Positions 38,036 to 46,954 of a stretch of DNA of 64,000 nt are shown piece after piece. This DNA is from [Enterobacter] lignolyticus SCF1 (lineage in GTDB: Bacteria > Pseudomonadota > Gammaproteobacteria > Enterobacterales > Enterobacteriaceae): assembly GCF_000164865.1 (NCBI RefSeq), contig NC_014618.1:3968001-4032000 (forward strand), read 5' to 3'. A program made the position numbers and the translations under genes. Position 1 is the stretch's first letter. Every line of letters starts with the position of its first letter. The notes beneath the pieces are model-generated. The model was not told where the DNA came from. It saw only the letters and a program-made list of their open reading frames with translations, and did not search any database.

Positions 38036-38317
38036 GTGGAACTGCATACCCTTGTAGGATTAATTGGCGTATTTTGCTACTTGCTGGCGTACGCGCTAGT
38101 CCAGATGAGAAAACTATCTATAGATTCAAATAGCTACGCATGCCTGAACATTGCAGGCTGCCTCGGTGGGTTATACTCATTGAGCCACGACTTTAATTTG
38201 GCATCAGTAATATCGCAATCCATGTGGCTAATTTTTACGCTAATCGGTATGCATACTTCTTATCGTCGACGCGGGGTTATGAAAAATAAATTACCCCCGC
38301 TGGATACCCGTAAATAA
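38036..38317 (+). CDS. Small three-helix membrane protein (CBU_0592-like)
   Basis: A 93-residue hydrophobic protein starting at GTG (38036) after CCAGGA. Three transmembrane segments are visible (about residues 5-22, 36-52 and 58-75), with LVGLIGVFCYLLAYALVQ and LNIAGCLGGLYSL as the family-like stretches. It resembles the CBU_0592 family of small membrane proteins of unknown function. It is clearly more AT-rich than its neighbours, suggesting transfer, and stands alone between the ABC operon and a LysR gene. Confidence 0.6.
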   Translation: MELHTLVGLIGVFCYLLAYALVQMRKLSIDSNSYACLNIAGCLGGLYSLSHDFNLASVISQSMWLIFTLIGMHTSYRRRGVMKNKLPPLDTRK

Positions 38318-38445
38318 TACGAGGAATTATTTATTTTTATTCTACCCCGGGATTTATATAAGAAAAGGTTATGACCTCAGCCATAAATAGATAATTCACT
38401 GGTACTGCCGCGCCGGATAAAATAATCCTCCGCGGCTATTCACAC

Positions 38446-39360
38446 TCACGCGATGTTTATATCAGTAGGATCTTGCTTCTCAAGCCAGGTCATTACGCGA
38501 CGGACAACCGGCTTGATATAGCGATCTTCGGGTATCAGCAGATAGCATTTCCCGTCGGCCGCCAGCTTGCCAGGGTGCGCCGCCACCAGCTCCCCCCGAT
38601 TGAGATAATCCTGCACCAGCCCTTCCCAACCGAGTAATATCCCGTCGCCGCGCAGCGCGGTTTGCACCAGGAAAGGATAGTTATTCGCCCGCCAGGTCTG
38701 ACGCGGGACAAAGCTAAGGACGTTTTGCGAGGCAAACCAGTCGCTCCAGCCTGTCCACTCCCGCTGCGGATCGTCCTGAATCAGCAGCGTATGCTGCAGC
38801 AGCGCCTCAGCGGGCGCGTGGGTATCAATACGGGGCAAAAACGCGGGCGCGCACATGGGGTAGCAGATTTCATCGAACAGCGCGGTGGCGTGAAACCCGC
38901 GCGGCACATCGCGCAGATAGAAAATCGCCAGGTCGAATTCAGAGGACCGGAGATCGGCGAAGCTGTCGGAGATTTTCATGCGAATCTGCAGCTCGGGCAA
39001 CTCGCGGTGCAGGGAGGAGAGCCGCGAGGACAGCCAGAGCGAGCTCATGGCGCTGGTGCAGGCGATAGTCACCTGCGGCAGCCCCGTCCAGCCCATTACC
39101 TCCGCGGTGGCGTGCGACAGCGCCGCCAGCTGCTGACGCACCCGGGCGGCATAGGCCTCGCCCCTGGGAGTGAGCAGCACGCGCCGCTGCGTGCGGGTAA
39201 AGAGCTTACATCCCAGCATCTCCTCTAGCTGCAGAATCTGGCGGCTGGTGGCGCTTTGGGTAAGATTGAGCTCCTCCGCCGCGCGCGAAATATTGCCGTA
39301 GCGGGCGACACACTCAAAGGCTATCAGGGTATTGAGGGGCGGTAAGGGTTCAATCTGCAT
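38446..39360 (-). CDS. LysR-family transcriptional regulator
   Basis: A 304-residue GcvA-like LysR regulator. The helix-turn-helix is near residues 18-40 (GNISRAAEELNLTQSATSRQI), followed by LEEMLGCKLFTRTQRRVLLT and a substrate-sensing domain. I chose the ATG at 39360, with GAGG upstream and the family-like start PLPPLNTLIAFECVAR; a GTG 36 bases upstream is the alternative. It may control the peptide ABC-hydrolase operon, which lies about 600 bp away on the same strand beyond the small membrane protein gene. This is inference from proximity. Confidence 0.88.
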   Translation of the reverse strand: MQIEPLPPLNTLIAFECVARYGNISRAAEELNLTQSATSRQILQLEEMLGCKLFTRTQRRVLLTPRGEAYAARVRQQLAALSHATAEVMGWTGLPQVTIACTSAMSSLWLSSRLSSLHRELPELQIRMKISDSFADLRSSEFDLAIFYLRDVPRGFHATALFDEICYPMCAPAFLPRIDTHAPAEALLQHTLLIQDDPQREWTGWSDWFASQNVLSFVPRQTWRANNYPFLVQTALRGDGILLGWEGLVQDYLNRGELVAAHPGKLAADGKCYLLIPEDRYIKPVVRRVMTWLEKQDPTDINIA

Positions 39361-39504
39361 CAATCCAGCCTCGGTCGACAACACAACGGTCACCACACAC
39401 TAATGAGGAAGACTGGGGCTGACAAGCTCGTCGAAAGAGAAATGCGAGCCGCAGCAGGCTACCCTCCCGCTGCGGCAGACGCCGTGCGGCTTCCCGCGCG
39501 ACGT

Positions 39505-39978
39505 TTACTTACTCCACGGCATAATCGGCACCGCGCTGATGGCGTTTTTCGGCGAACCTTCGACCACTTTATCCGAGTAGGTCAGGTACACCAGCGCGTT
39601 GCGTTTGGCGTCATAAAACCGCACCACCTGCAGCTTTTTGAACACCAGAGACGTGCGCTTCTGGAACACCACGTCGCCCTGCGCTTTGCCGTTTTTGATC
39701 TTATCGCTCACCTCAATCGGGCCGACCTGCTGGCAGGAAATGGCCGCATCGGAGGTGTCTTCCGCCAGCCCTAAACCACCCTTAATCCCGCCGGTTTTCG
39801 CCCGGCTGATATAGCAGGTCACATTGTTCACATCCGGATCGTCAAAAGCCTCGACAACGATCTTATGATCTGGACCAATCATCTTGAACACCGTATCGAC
39901 GGAGCCAATTTGTTCAGCGTGCGCCGCTTGTCCGACCATCGCCAACAGGAGGCCGGTAATTAAACTCTTGTATTTCAT
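39505..39978 (-). CDS. creA: CreA family exported protein
   Basis: A 157-residue protein, the same length as E. coli CreA, of unknown biochemical function. A Sec signal peptide (residues 1-21, ending AAHA) precedes the DUF-type body (EQIGSVDTVFKMIGPDHKI; DAKRNALVYLTYSDK). In E. coli it heads creABCD. Here creB, creC and creD are missing and a LysR gene follows instead, so it is an orphan. Confidence 0.95.
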   Translation of the reverse strand: MKYKSLITGLLLAMVGQAAHAEQIGSVDTVFKMIGPDHKIVVEAFDDPDVNNVTCYISRAKTGGIKGGLGLAEDTSDAAISCQQVGPIEVSDKIKNGKAQGDVVFQKRTSLVFKKLQVVRFYDAKRNALVYLTYSDKVVEGSPKNAISAVPIMPWSK

Positions 39979-40186
39979 ATTGTTACCATTTTTGAAAATG
40001 ACGTTGAGCGATTATTCACCATTGAAGCGGAAAATGTTTAAAGATCACAGCTTTACAAAAATAATAACTTAATAGCATGTAAAATCGCACTTTAGAGCAA
40101 AAAAAACACTGAATGCTAAAACATCAAAAAATGTTATTATCCGCTAACCTAGTAACAGGCATCAGCAGAAGGATGAGGACATTTAT

Positions 40187-41056
40187 ATGGATCAGGCTGG
40201 GATTATTCGCGATCTTCTAAGCTGGCTCGAAGGGCACCTTGATCAGCCTCTGTCACTGGATAACGTGGCGGCAAAAGCAGGCTATTCCAAGTGGCACCTG
40301 CAGAGAATGTTTAAAGACGTGACTGGCCATGCGATTGGTGCCTATATTCGCGCTCGTCGACTGTCGAAATCAGCGGTTGCGCTGCGTTTAACCGCGCGCC
40401 CGATTTTAGATATCGCCCTGCAGTATCGTTTCGACTCGCAGCAGACGTTTACTCGCGCCTTTAAGAAACAGTTCTCGCTGACGCCAGCGCTTTATCGCCG
40501 CTCTCCTGACTGGAGCGCGTTCGGTATGCGTCCCCCGCTGCGTCTGGGCGAATTCACGATGCCGAAGTATGAGTTCGTCATGCTTCCGGAAACCCATCTG
40601 GTCGGCGTAACTCAGAGCTATACCTGTAAGCTGGAAGAGATCTCCGATTTCCGTCAACAGATGCGCGTCCAGTTCTGGCGCGAATTCCTCGGCAACTCGC
40701 CGAGTATCCCACCGATGCTGTACGGCCTGCACGAACCGCGTCCGAATCTGGACAGAGATGACGAGCAGGAGGTGCTGTACACCACTGCGCTGACGCCGGA
40801 AATGGCCAACGGCCATTTGCAGGATGCTCATCCCGTGACGCTGGAAGGCGGCGAGTACGTGATGTTCACCTACGAAGGGCTGGGCACCGGGCTGCAGGAG
40901 TTTATTCTGACCGTCTATGGCACCTGTATGCCAATGCTGAACCTGACCCGTCGCAAGGGCCAGGATATCGAGCGTTTCTTCCCGCATAAAGAGACCATCA
41001 ATCAGGAACCGCCTATCCAGCTGCGCTGCGAGTACCTGATTCCGATTCGTCGTTAA
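40187..41056 (+). CDS. rob: AraC-family regulator Rob
   Basis: A 289-residue activator of the marA/soxS/rob regulon, the same length as E. coli Rob. Two helix-turn-helix motifs lie in the N-terminal third (DNVAAKAGYSKWHLQRMFKD and DIALQYRFDSQQTFTRAFKK). The C-terminal GyrI-like domain binds inducers such as bile acids or dipyridyl and controls its sequestration. It is divergent from creA; its end overlaps the end of gpmB by 4 bp. Confidence 0.98.
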   Translation: MDQAGIIRDLLSWLEGHLDQPLSLDNVAAKAGYSKWHLQRMFKDVTGHAIGAYIRARRLSKSAVALRLTARPILDIALQYRFDSQQTFTRAFKKQFSLTPALYRRSPDWSAFGMRPPLRLGEFTMPKYEFVMLPETHLVGVTQSYTCKLEEISDFRQQMRVQFWREFLGNSPSIPPMLYGLHEPRPNLDRDDEQEVLYTTALTPEMANGHLQDAHPVTLEGGEYVMFTYEGLGTGLQEFILTVYGTCMPMLNLTRRKGQDIERFFPHKETINQEPPIQLRCEYLIPIRR

Positions 41057-41700
41057 CGCTGCAGTTCATCCAGCGCAGGGGCGTCCAGATGCGAGATGTC
41101 CCCTGCGGTCTCCACCACCCAGCCTGGCGCAAGCCACGGGCTTTGCTGGTAATCCACACGAGAAATCGAGCAGTTGCGTAACCGCAGGCGACGCTCCGCG
41201 TATGCCGGCAACCCCAGGATCGTGCTCATCAGACACCCCAGCGCCATACCGTGGCTGACCAGCAGCGGGCGGCTTCCCTGCGGCAGATTTAAGCAGCTCA
41301 CCAGCGCGGCGTGCATACGGTCGGCCAGCTCCTGCATCGACTCGCCCTGCGGAATACGGCCGCCCGGCGTGCCGTTCACCAGCTGCCGGCGCCAGCCCTC
41401 TTCCTGCTCGGTTAACGAATCGATCAGGCGCTTCTCCAGCACGCCCATGTGCAGCTCGCGCAGGCGCGCGTCGAAGGCGACGGCGCAGCCGCAGGCGTCG
41501 GCGATAATCTCAGCAGTACGGCGCGTACGGCCAAGATCGCTTGCGATGATATGGGTGATGCCCAGGGTTCTGGCACGCTCCCCCACCTGCCAGGCCTGCT
41601 GCTCACCTTTTTCGGTCAGCGGACTGTCGGACTGGCCCTGAAGACGTCGCTCGGCGTTCCACTGCGTCTCACCGTGGCGAACAAGGTATACCTGTAACAT
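41053..41700 (-). CDS. gpmB: Histidine phosphatase family protein GpmB
   Basis: A 215-residue protein of the phosphoglycerate mutase-like fold. The catalytic LVRHGETQWN is at residues 6-15, with a second histidine in LLVSHGMALGCL. It is annotated in E. coli as a probable phosphoglycerate mutase, but it is more likely a broad phosphatase. Convergent with rob and divergent from yjjX. Confidence 0.95.
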   Translation of the reverse strand: MLQVYLVRHGETQWNAERRLQGQSDSPLTEKGEQQAWQVGERARTLGITHIIASDLGRTRRTAEIIADACGCAVAFDARLRELHMGVLEKRLIDSLTEQEEGWRRQLVNGTPGGRIPQGESMQELADRMHAALVSCLNLPQGSRPLLVSHGMALGCLMSTILGLPAYAERRLRLRNCSISRVDYQQSPWLAPGWVVETAGDISHLDAPALDELQR

Positions 41701-41753
41701 GCTAATTATCCGTTATACTGCGATGATGATTTTTTGTCTTAAGTGTCTTGATT

Positions 41754-42269
41754 ATGCACCAAGTTGTCTCAGCTACCACTAATCCCGCGAAAATTCGGGC
41801 CATTCTGCAGGCTTTTGCCGAGATCTTCGGCGAAGGATCCTGCCACATTGAGGCTATCGCCGTCGAGAGCGGCGTGCCGGAACAGCCAAATGGCTGCGAG
41901 GAAACGCGCGCTGGCGCACGTAACCGCATAGCAAACGCCCGCGCCAGTCGTCCTGATGCGGACTTCTGGGTGGCGATTGAAGCCGGTATTGACGATGACA
42001 GCACGTTTAGCTGGGTAGTCATTGAAAGCCGCCAGCAGCGCGGTGAAGCGCGCTCGGCGACGCTACCGCTCCCGGCGGTGATTCTGGAACGCGTACGCCA
42101 GGGCGAGGCGCTGGGCCCCGTCATGTCGCACTACACGGGAATTGACGAGATTGGCCGTAAGGAAGGCGCCATCGGCGTGTTCACGGCCGGGAAGCTGACC
42201 CGCAGCAGCGTCTACTATCAGGCCGTGATCCTGGCGCTTAGCCCGTTTCACAACGCCGTTTATCGCTGA
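41754..42269 (+). CDS. yjjX: Inosine/xanthosine triphosphatase YjjX
   Basis: A 171-residue Maf/HAM1-like nucleotide-sanitising phosphatase, one residue longer than E. coli YjjX. It hydrolyses ITP and XTP (or dITP). Conserved parts are ATTNPAKIRAILQAF at the N-terminus, VESGVPEQPNG, and GIDEIGRKEGAIGVFTAG. I chose the ATG at 41754, matching the family MHQVVSATTNPAK; a TTG two codons upstream is unlikely. It overlaps the convergent trpR by 10 bp. Confidence 0.94.
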   Translation: MHQVVSATTNPAKIRAILQAFAEIFGEGSCHIEAIAVESGVPEQPNGCEETRAGARNRIANARASRPDADFWVAIEAGIDDDSTFSWVVIESRQQRGEARSATLPLPAVILERVRQGEALGPVMSHYTGIDEIGRKEGAIGVFTAGKLTRSSVYYQAVILALSPFHNAVYR

Positions 42270-42589
42270 GTGTCGGGCAGCGCCTGCTCCAGCCACTGAC
42301 GCAGATCAACGGGCGCCGATTTCAGGCTGTTCGAACCGCGGGTGATGGTCGCAATGCCCGCGCCGAGCTCGCTTTTCAGCTCGCGCTGGCTCATTTCGCC
42401 GCGCAGCAGCTCTTCGATAATCCGCACGCGGGTGCCGAGCGCCTCCCGCTCATCCGGCGTCATCATCAGATTGAGCAGGGGCAAGTGTAAATCAGCCTCG
42501 TACGCTTTACGCAGCAGCTCGACGAAACGAAGCCATTCCTGGTTGCGCTGTTCGGCAAGCGCCGCTGAATAAGGGGATTGTTGAGTCAT
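42260..42589 (-). CDS. trpR: Trp repressor
   Basis: A 109-residue repressor, one residue longer than E. coli TrpR, that binds DNA with tryptophan. The helix-turn-helix is MSQRELKSELGAGIATITRGSN (about residues 67-88). I chose the ATG at 42589 (MTQQSPYSAALAEQ), matching the family. An operator-like palindrome and a strong hairpin lie upstream. It lies downstream of slt on the same strand, 99 bp away. Confidence 0.96.
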   Translation of the reverse strand: MTQQSPYSAALAEQRNQEWLRFVELLRKAYEADLHLPLLNLMMTPDEREALGTRVRIIEELLRGEMSQRELKSELGAGIATITRGSNSLKSAPVDLRQWLEQALPDTQR

Positions 42590-42608
42590 GTTACGCCACC
42601 ATATTGGG

Positions 42609-42631
42609 GCGGATGGCCAGGGCCATCCGCC
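42609..42631 (-). other. Hairpin in the trpR leader
   Basis: A perfect 11-bp inverted repeat (ggcggatggcc at 42609-42619 with ggccatccgcc at 42621-42631), with almost no loop in the DNA, about 20 bases before the trpR ATG and downstream of the presumed transcript start. In RNA the loop would open the innermost pairs. It could limit trpR translation or be a degenerate REP-like element. Confidence 0.5.
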
Positions 42632-42634
42632 GGA

Positions 42635-42665
42635 TGTACTCTTTTGCGAGTACAAGCATAACATA
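42635..42665 (-). promoter_or_regulatory. trpR promoter with Trp-repressor-like operator
   Basis: A palindrome of TGTACTC (42654-42648) and GAGTACA (42641-42635) with a 6-base centre resembles a trp operator, whose half-sites read GTACTAG, though the central CTAG is altered. A TATGTT -10-like box (42665-42660) abuts it on the minus strand, 50-70 bases before trpR, the position of the autoregulated E. coli trpR promoter. Confidence 0.5.
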
Positions 42666-42688
42666 CTCCGCCGAAACGGGGACAGGGA

Positions 42689-44626
42689 TCAATAACGCTG
42701 CTGCCACTCGCCTTTTGTCAGAATCACCGGCTGCTCGCCCATGAAGTAGCGATAGTAGGCGTCGTAGGCCAGCACGTTTTTCACGTATCCCCGCGTTTCC
42801 GAGAACGGAATGCTCTCGACAAAGGCCACCGCATCAATGCGTCCGGCGCTGTTGCCCTGCCAGGTGCGCACGCGTCCCGGCCCGGCGTTATAGGCCGCCG
42901 AGGCATAAATGCGGTTATTGCCGAACTGCTGGTACACGTACTGCAGGTACAGCGTGCCGATATTGATATTGGTTTCCGGGTCGAGCAGCTGGTTCGGGCT
43001 GCTGTAGCCTGGTACGTTGAACATCTTCACGGTATGCGTCGCGGTTCCCGGCATTATCTGCATCAACCCGGAGGCGCCGACGGGGGAGCGAATTTTAGGG
43101 TTCCAGGCGCTCTCCTGGCGGGCGATCGCCATCGCATAGCTCTTGTCGTAGCCCTTATCGCTGGTGTAGTGGGCAAACAGATCCTTATAGGCTAACGGGA
43201 AACGCTCCTGCAGGTTATCCCACAGCTTACCGGCGATAGTGGCCTGCACGCTGAGATCCCACCAGCCCTGATCGTAGGCATACCGCGCCAGCTGCGACTG
43301 CTCATTGCGCGTGCGGCTGGTCACCAGGTTGGCCCATTCGCTGCGCGCGGTGTTATCCATATTCCAGTACATCAGCTCGCGCACGCGCATCATTTCCGGG
43401 CCGCTGACCAGCAGCGGAGCCACGGTTCCTTCCGGTTTTTCCACCCGCACCGGGTAGTCCTCGCCCAACCGCTGGGCCGCGACCATCGGGTAGAAACCGC
43501 GCAGCTGCATCAGCGAGCGCAGAATGCTTTTCGCCTCATCGTCACGGCCGCGCTCCAGCAGCAGATCCGCCTGCCAGTAGCGCCATTCGTCCTTTTCTTT
43601 CGCCTCCATCGGCAGGCGGGCAAGCCAGGTGTTCAGGCCATGGCGATCGCCCTCGCCCAGCGCCATGCGCACGCGGCGCTCCACGAGCGAGGTTGACTGC
43701 GAGCGCATCACCGCGTCATCACGCCAGCGGGCCTGTTCGTCCGTGACGTCCGTTCCCATTAAGCGCCAGGCGACAATATCGCGCAGCGCCTGGGTCTGAT
43801 CCTCATTGAGCTTCTGCGCCTGCGTCAGCATCGGCAGCATCAGGCGGGCATTCTCCACGTCCTGACGCGCCACGCTTTCAAAGGCTTCTGCCGCCATCTG
43901 CCGCGTAAAATCGGTCGCGCCGGTGCTTTGCGCAAAGCTCAGCACGCTGTTGGGGTTATTCGCCAGACTCACAATGGCTGACGAGATAGCCTGGTAGCTG
44001 GCGGGCATCTGCCCGGCAAGCGAGGTGACCAGAGCGGTATTTCCGGCCTTCATCGCCAGGCGAATTCGCTCCAGATAAGCCAGCGGATCCTGCGCGCCCG
44101 ATGAGCGCCAGGCGCTGAAGAGCTTATCGCAGGCCGCAGGCTGGTTTTTGCCGGTCAGCCAGAGATCTTTCGCCCCGGCCCAGGCGTCCTGGGTCAGGCC
44201 AGTGCTGTATTTCGCGTAGTAGTAATTACACTGGGCCTCGGCGGTGCCCGGCTTCTCTGGGCTAAACGCCAGCAGCCCCCGCCAGTCTTCCCGGCGTGCC
44301 AGCTCGTTCACAAAGCGGTTTTGCAGGGTACGCGCCGGCGGCAGCGTCGGATTGGCGCGCACGAACTCGCTGACGGTAATGGCGGGCTCATTCATCAGAT
44401 CGTCGGTTATCTGACGGTACTCCAGGTACGGGTAAAGCGGATAATTCTTCAGCGTCGGCATCAGCTGGTCGACGACGTCCATCTGGCGGTTATCCCACGC
44501 CTGCTTAATCTGGGCATAGCGGCTGCGCTGTTCATCCAGTGAATCCGCATGTACTGCGTAGCTGACCGTCAGCAGGCAGGCGCTGGCCGCCAGAAGACGC
44601 CACATCATGGGTTGGGCTTTTTCCAC
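42689..44626 (-). CDS. slt: Soluble lytic murein transglycosylase Slt70
   Basis: A 645-residue periplasmic enzyme, the same length as E. coli Slt. It cleaves peptidoglycan to 1,6-anhydro-muropeptides. A signal peptide ends near ...SYAVHA. A long alpha-helical superhelix with a linker precedes the C-terminal lysozyme-like domain. The catalytic Glu is in AIARQESAWNP, followed by GASGLMQIMPGTA and AYNAGPGRVRTW. I chose the GTG at 44626, with AGAGGAAG just upstream; an in-frame TTG six codons earlier lacks an RBS. Confidence 0.96.
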   Translation of the reverse strand: MEKAQPMMWRLLAASACLLTVSYAVHADSLDEQRSRYAQIKQAWDNRQMDVVDQLMPTLKNYPLYPYLEYRQITDDLMNEPAITVSEFVRANPTLPPARTLQNRFVNELARREDWRGLLAFSPEKPGTAEAQCNYYYAKYSTGLTQDAWAGAKDLWLTGKNQPAACDKLFSAWRSSGAQDPLAYLERIRLAMKAGNTALVTSLAGQMPASYQAISSAIVSLANNPNSVLSFAQSTGATDFTRQMAAEAFESVARQDVENARLMLPMLTQAQKLNEDQTQALRDIVAWRLMGTDVTDEQARWRDDAVMRSQSTSLVERRVRMALGEGDRHGLNTWLARLPMEAKEKDEWRYWQADLLLERGRDDEAKSILRSLMQLRGFYPMVAAQRLGEDYPVRVEKPEGTVAPLLVSGPEMMRVRELMYWNMDNTARSEWANLVTSRTRNEQSQLARYAYDQGWWDLSVQATIAGKLWDNLQERFPLAYKDLFAHYTSDKGYDKSYAMAIARQESAWNPKIRSPVGASGLMQIMPGTATHTVKMFNVPGYSSPNQLLDPETNINIGTLYLQYVYQQFGNNRIYASAAYNAGPGRVRTWQGNSAGRIDAVAFVESIPFSETRGYVKNVLAYDAYYRYFMGEQPVILTKGEWQQRY

Positions 44627-44844
44627 AAGCGCTTCCTCTTTCAAAATGCGTCAATGCAGCATCGTGCCGCGTAAAAGACTGTTTCTGGTAATTATGCTAA
44701 CCAGACATTGCGTATTGCGCCACGTCATGAACACTTTTTTACCTTTAATGTTACTGCGATCGCCTCGCTGGGATTACAGCATGAAAAAGGCTACACTTCG
44801 CAGCTGAATACTATTTCTTTACTATAAAAGAGGCGAAGTCCAAC

Positions 44845-46512
44845 GTGGCTCAATTCGTTTATACCATGCATCGTGTCGGCAAAGTGGTTCCGCCGAAACG
44901 TCATATCCTGAAAAATATTTCGCTGAGCTTCTTCCCTGGCGCAAAAATCGGCGTTCTCGGTCTGAACGGCGCCGGTAAATCCACCCTGCTGCGCATCATG
45001 GCGGGTATCGATACCGATATCGAAGGCGAAGCGCGCCCGCAGCCAGGCATCAAAATTGGCTACCTGCCGCAGGAGCCGCAGCTTAACCCTGAGCACACCG
45101 TTCGTGAATCCGTTGAAGAGGCGGTTGCCGAAGTGGTTAACGCGCTGAAGGGGCTGGACGAAGTGTACGCGAAGTACGCTGAACCGGACGCTGACTTCGA
45201 CAAACTCGCCGCACAGCAGGGCAAGTTTGAAGAGATAATCCAGGCCCACGACGGTCACAACCTGAACGTACAGCTGGAGCGCGCGGCTGATGCCCTGCGC
45301 CTGCCGGACTGGGATGCGAAAATCGCGAATCTTTCCGGTGGTGAGCGCCGCCGCGTGGCGCTGTGCCGTCTGCTGCTGGAAAAGCCGGACATGCTGCTGC
45401 TCGACGAACCGACCAACCACCTGGATGCGGAATCCGTGGCCTGGCTGGAACGTTTCCTGCACGACTTCGAAGGCACCGTTGTGGCGATTACCCACGACCG
45501 TTACTTCCTCGACAACGTAGCAGGTTGGATCCTGGAGCTTGACCGCGGCGAAGGCATTCCGTGGGAAGGTAACTACTCCTCCTGGCTGGAGCAGAAAGAT
45601 CAGCGTCTGGCGCAGGAAGCGTCGGCTGAAGCGGCTCGTCGCAAGTCTATCGAGAAAGAGCTGGAGTGGGTTCGTCAGGGCGCGAAAGGCCGTCAGTCCA
45701 AGGGCAAAGCCCGTCTGGCGCGCTTTGAAGAGCTCAACAGCACCGAGTACCAGAAACGTAACGAAACCAACGAACTGTTTATTCCGCCTGGCGCACGCCT
45801 CGGGGATAAAGTGGTTGAGGTCAGCAACCTGCGTAAGTCTTACGGCGACCGCCTGCTGATTGACGACCTGAGCTTCTCCGTACCGAAAGGGGCGATTGTC
45901 GGCATCATTGGTCCAAACGGCGCGGGTAAATCGACCCTGTTCCGTATGATGTCCGGCCAGGAACAGCCTGACAGCGGTTCTATCACCCTGGGCGATACCG
46001 TGAAGCTGGCCTCCGTTGATCAGTTCCGCGACGCGATGGATAACAGCAAAACCGTGTGGGAAGAAGTCTCCGGCGGTCTGGATATCATGCGTATCGGCAA
46101 CACCGAAATGCCGAGTCGCGCCTACGTTGGCCGCTTTAACTTCAAAGGCACCGACCAGGGCAAACGCGTGGGCGAGCTGTCCGGCGGCGAGCGCGGTCGT
46201 CTGCACCTGGCGAAACTGCTGCAGGTTGGCGGCAACGTGCTGCTGCTCGATGAACCGACCAACGACCTGGATATCGAAACTCTGCGCGCGCTGGAAAACG
46301 CCCTGCTGGAGTTCCCGGGCTGCGCGATGGTTATCTCGCACGACCGTTGGTTCCTCGACCGTATCGCCACCCATATCCTCGACTACCAGGATGAAGGTAA
46401 AGTGGAGTTCTTCGAAGGCAACTTCACCGAGTACGAAGAGTATAAGAAACGCACCCTCGGCGCCGACGCGCTGGAGCCGAAGCGTATCAAGTACAAACGT
46501 ATCGCGAAGTAA
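44845..46512 (+). CDS. ettA: Energy-dependent translational throttle protein EttA
   Basis: A 555-residue ABC-F ATPase, the same length as E. coli EttA (YjjK). It binds the ribosomal E site and gates the first elongation step according to energy charge. It has two ATPase domains: Walker A GLNGAGKST and GPNGAGKST, signatures LSGGERRRVAL and LSGGERGRLHL, and Walker B LLLLDEPTNHLD and LLLLDEPTNDLD. The linker helix region (WLEQKDQRLAQEA to GKARLARFEEL) lies between. It starts with GTG at 44845. Divergent from slt. Confidence 0.98.
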   Translation: MAQFVYTMHRVGKVVPPKRHILKNISLSFFPGAKIGVLGLNGAGKSTLLRIMAGIDTDIEGEARPQPGIKIGYLPQEPQLNPEHTVRESVEEAVAEVVNALKGLDEVYAKYAEPDADFDKLAAQQGKFEEIIQAHDGHNLNVQLERAADALRLPDWDAKIANLSGGERRRVALCRLLLEKPDMLLLDEPTNHLDAESVAWLERFLHDFEGTVVAITHDRYFLDNVAGWILELDRGEGIPWEGNYSSWLEQKDQRLAQEASAEAARRKSIEKELEWVRQGAKGRQSKGKARLARFEELNSTEYQKRNETNELFIPPGARLGDKVVEVSNLRKSYGDRLLIDDLSFSVPKGAIVGIIGPNGAGKSTLFRMMSGQEQPDSGSITLGDTVKLASVDQFRDAMDNSKTVWEEVSGGLDIMRIGNTEMPSRAYVGRFNFKGTDQGKRVGELSGGERGRLHLAKLLQVGGNVLLLDEPTNDLDIETLRALENALLEFPGCAMVISHDRWFLDRIATHILDYQDEGKVEFFEGNFTEYEEYKKRTLGADALEPKRIKYKRIAK

Positions 46513-46521
46513 TCTCCCCCA

Positions 46522-46550
46522 GGCGAATGGCGAAAGCCATTCGCTTTATT
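46522..46550 (+). terminator. Terminator of ettA
   Basis: A stem, GCGAATGGC (46523-46531) with GCCATTCGC (46536-46544), a GAAA tetraloop, then TTTATTATT. It lies about ten bases after the ettA stop and marks the end of the backbone before the capsule locus. Confidence 0.8.
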
Positions 46551-46954
46551 ATTACTTAATACTAATTACAAAAAAATTAAAACCATTCCCATCAATATTA
46601 AATATTGTTCATTTTTATATATCTACGCGCACCGACTCCCGTCTTTCATAAAAAATTCAAATGCAATCCGCCAAAGATAAATACGCCATCCTTTATGGCT
46701 ATTGAGCAGGCACATAAACTGTGTTAAAAAATTCCCGTCAACGTTGAATGGCTATTATTCATGGTAATTATCCATGGAATGGAAACCATCGAATACGAAA
46801 ACGTTATTTTATCGCAAAGGAATGACATGCTATTTCCCATCACACTTCATGCGTTATTCAGCTATGGGCGCCGCAGTGAACATGCGGGGTAACGGGCGTA
46901 ACTCACACCGCAATTCATTCGCCTTATTTATTAACTTATATTATTGAATAACTC
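46551..46954 (+). promoter_or_regulatory. AT-rich region upstream of kps region 1
   Basis: About 400 bp of AT-rich DNA without a convincing gene. It must carry the region 1 capsule promoter. In E. coli group 2 loci the equivalent promoter is temperature-regulated through H-NS and IHF; the base composition here would suit H-NS, but I cannot identify -10/-35 boxes reliably. A 21-codon frame (46827-46892, after AAGGA) is the only short ORF with a good ribosome binding site. No JUMPstart is present on this side. Confidence 0.5.

Noticed and set aside
44791..46374. A 527-codon open frame on the minus strand opposite ettA
   Set aside because: Antisense shadow of a GC-rich, strongly biased gene; no resemblance to a known family, and ettA on the plus strand is certain.
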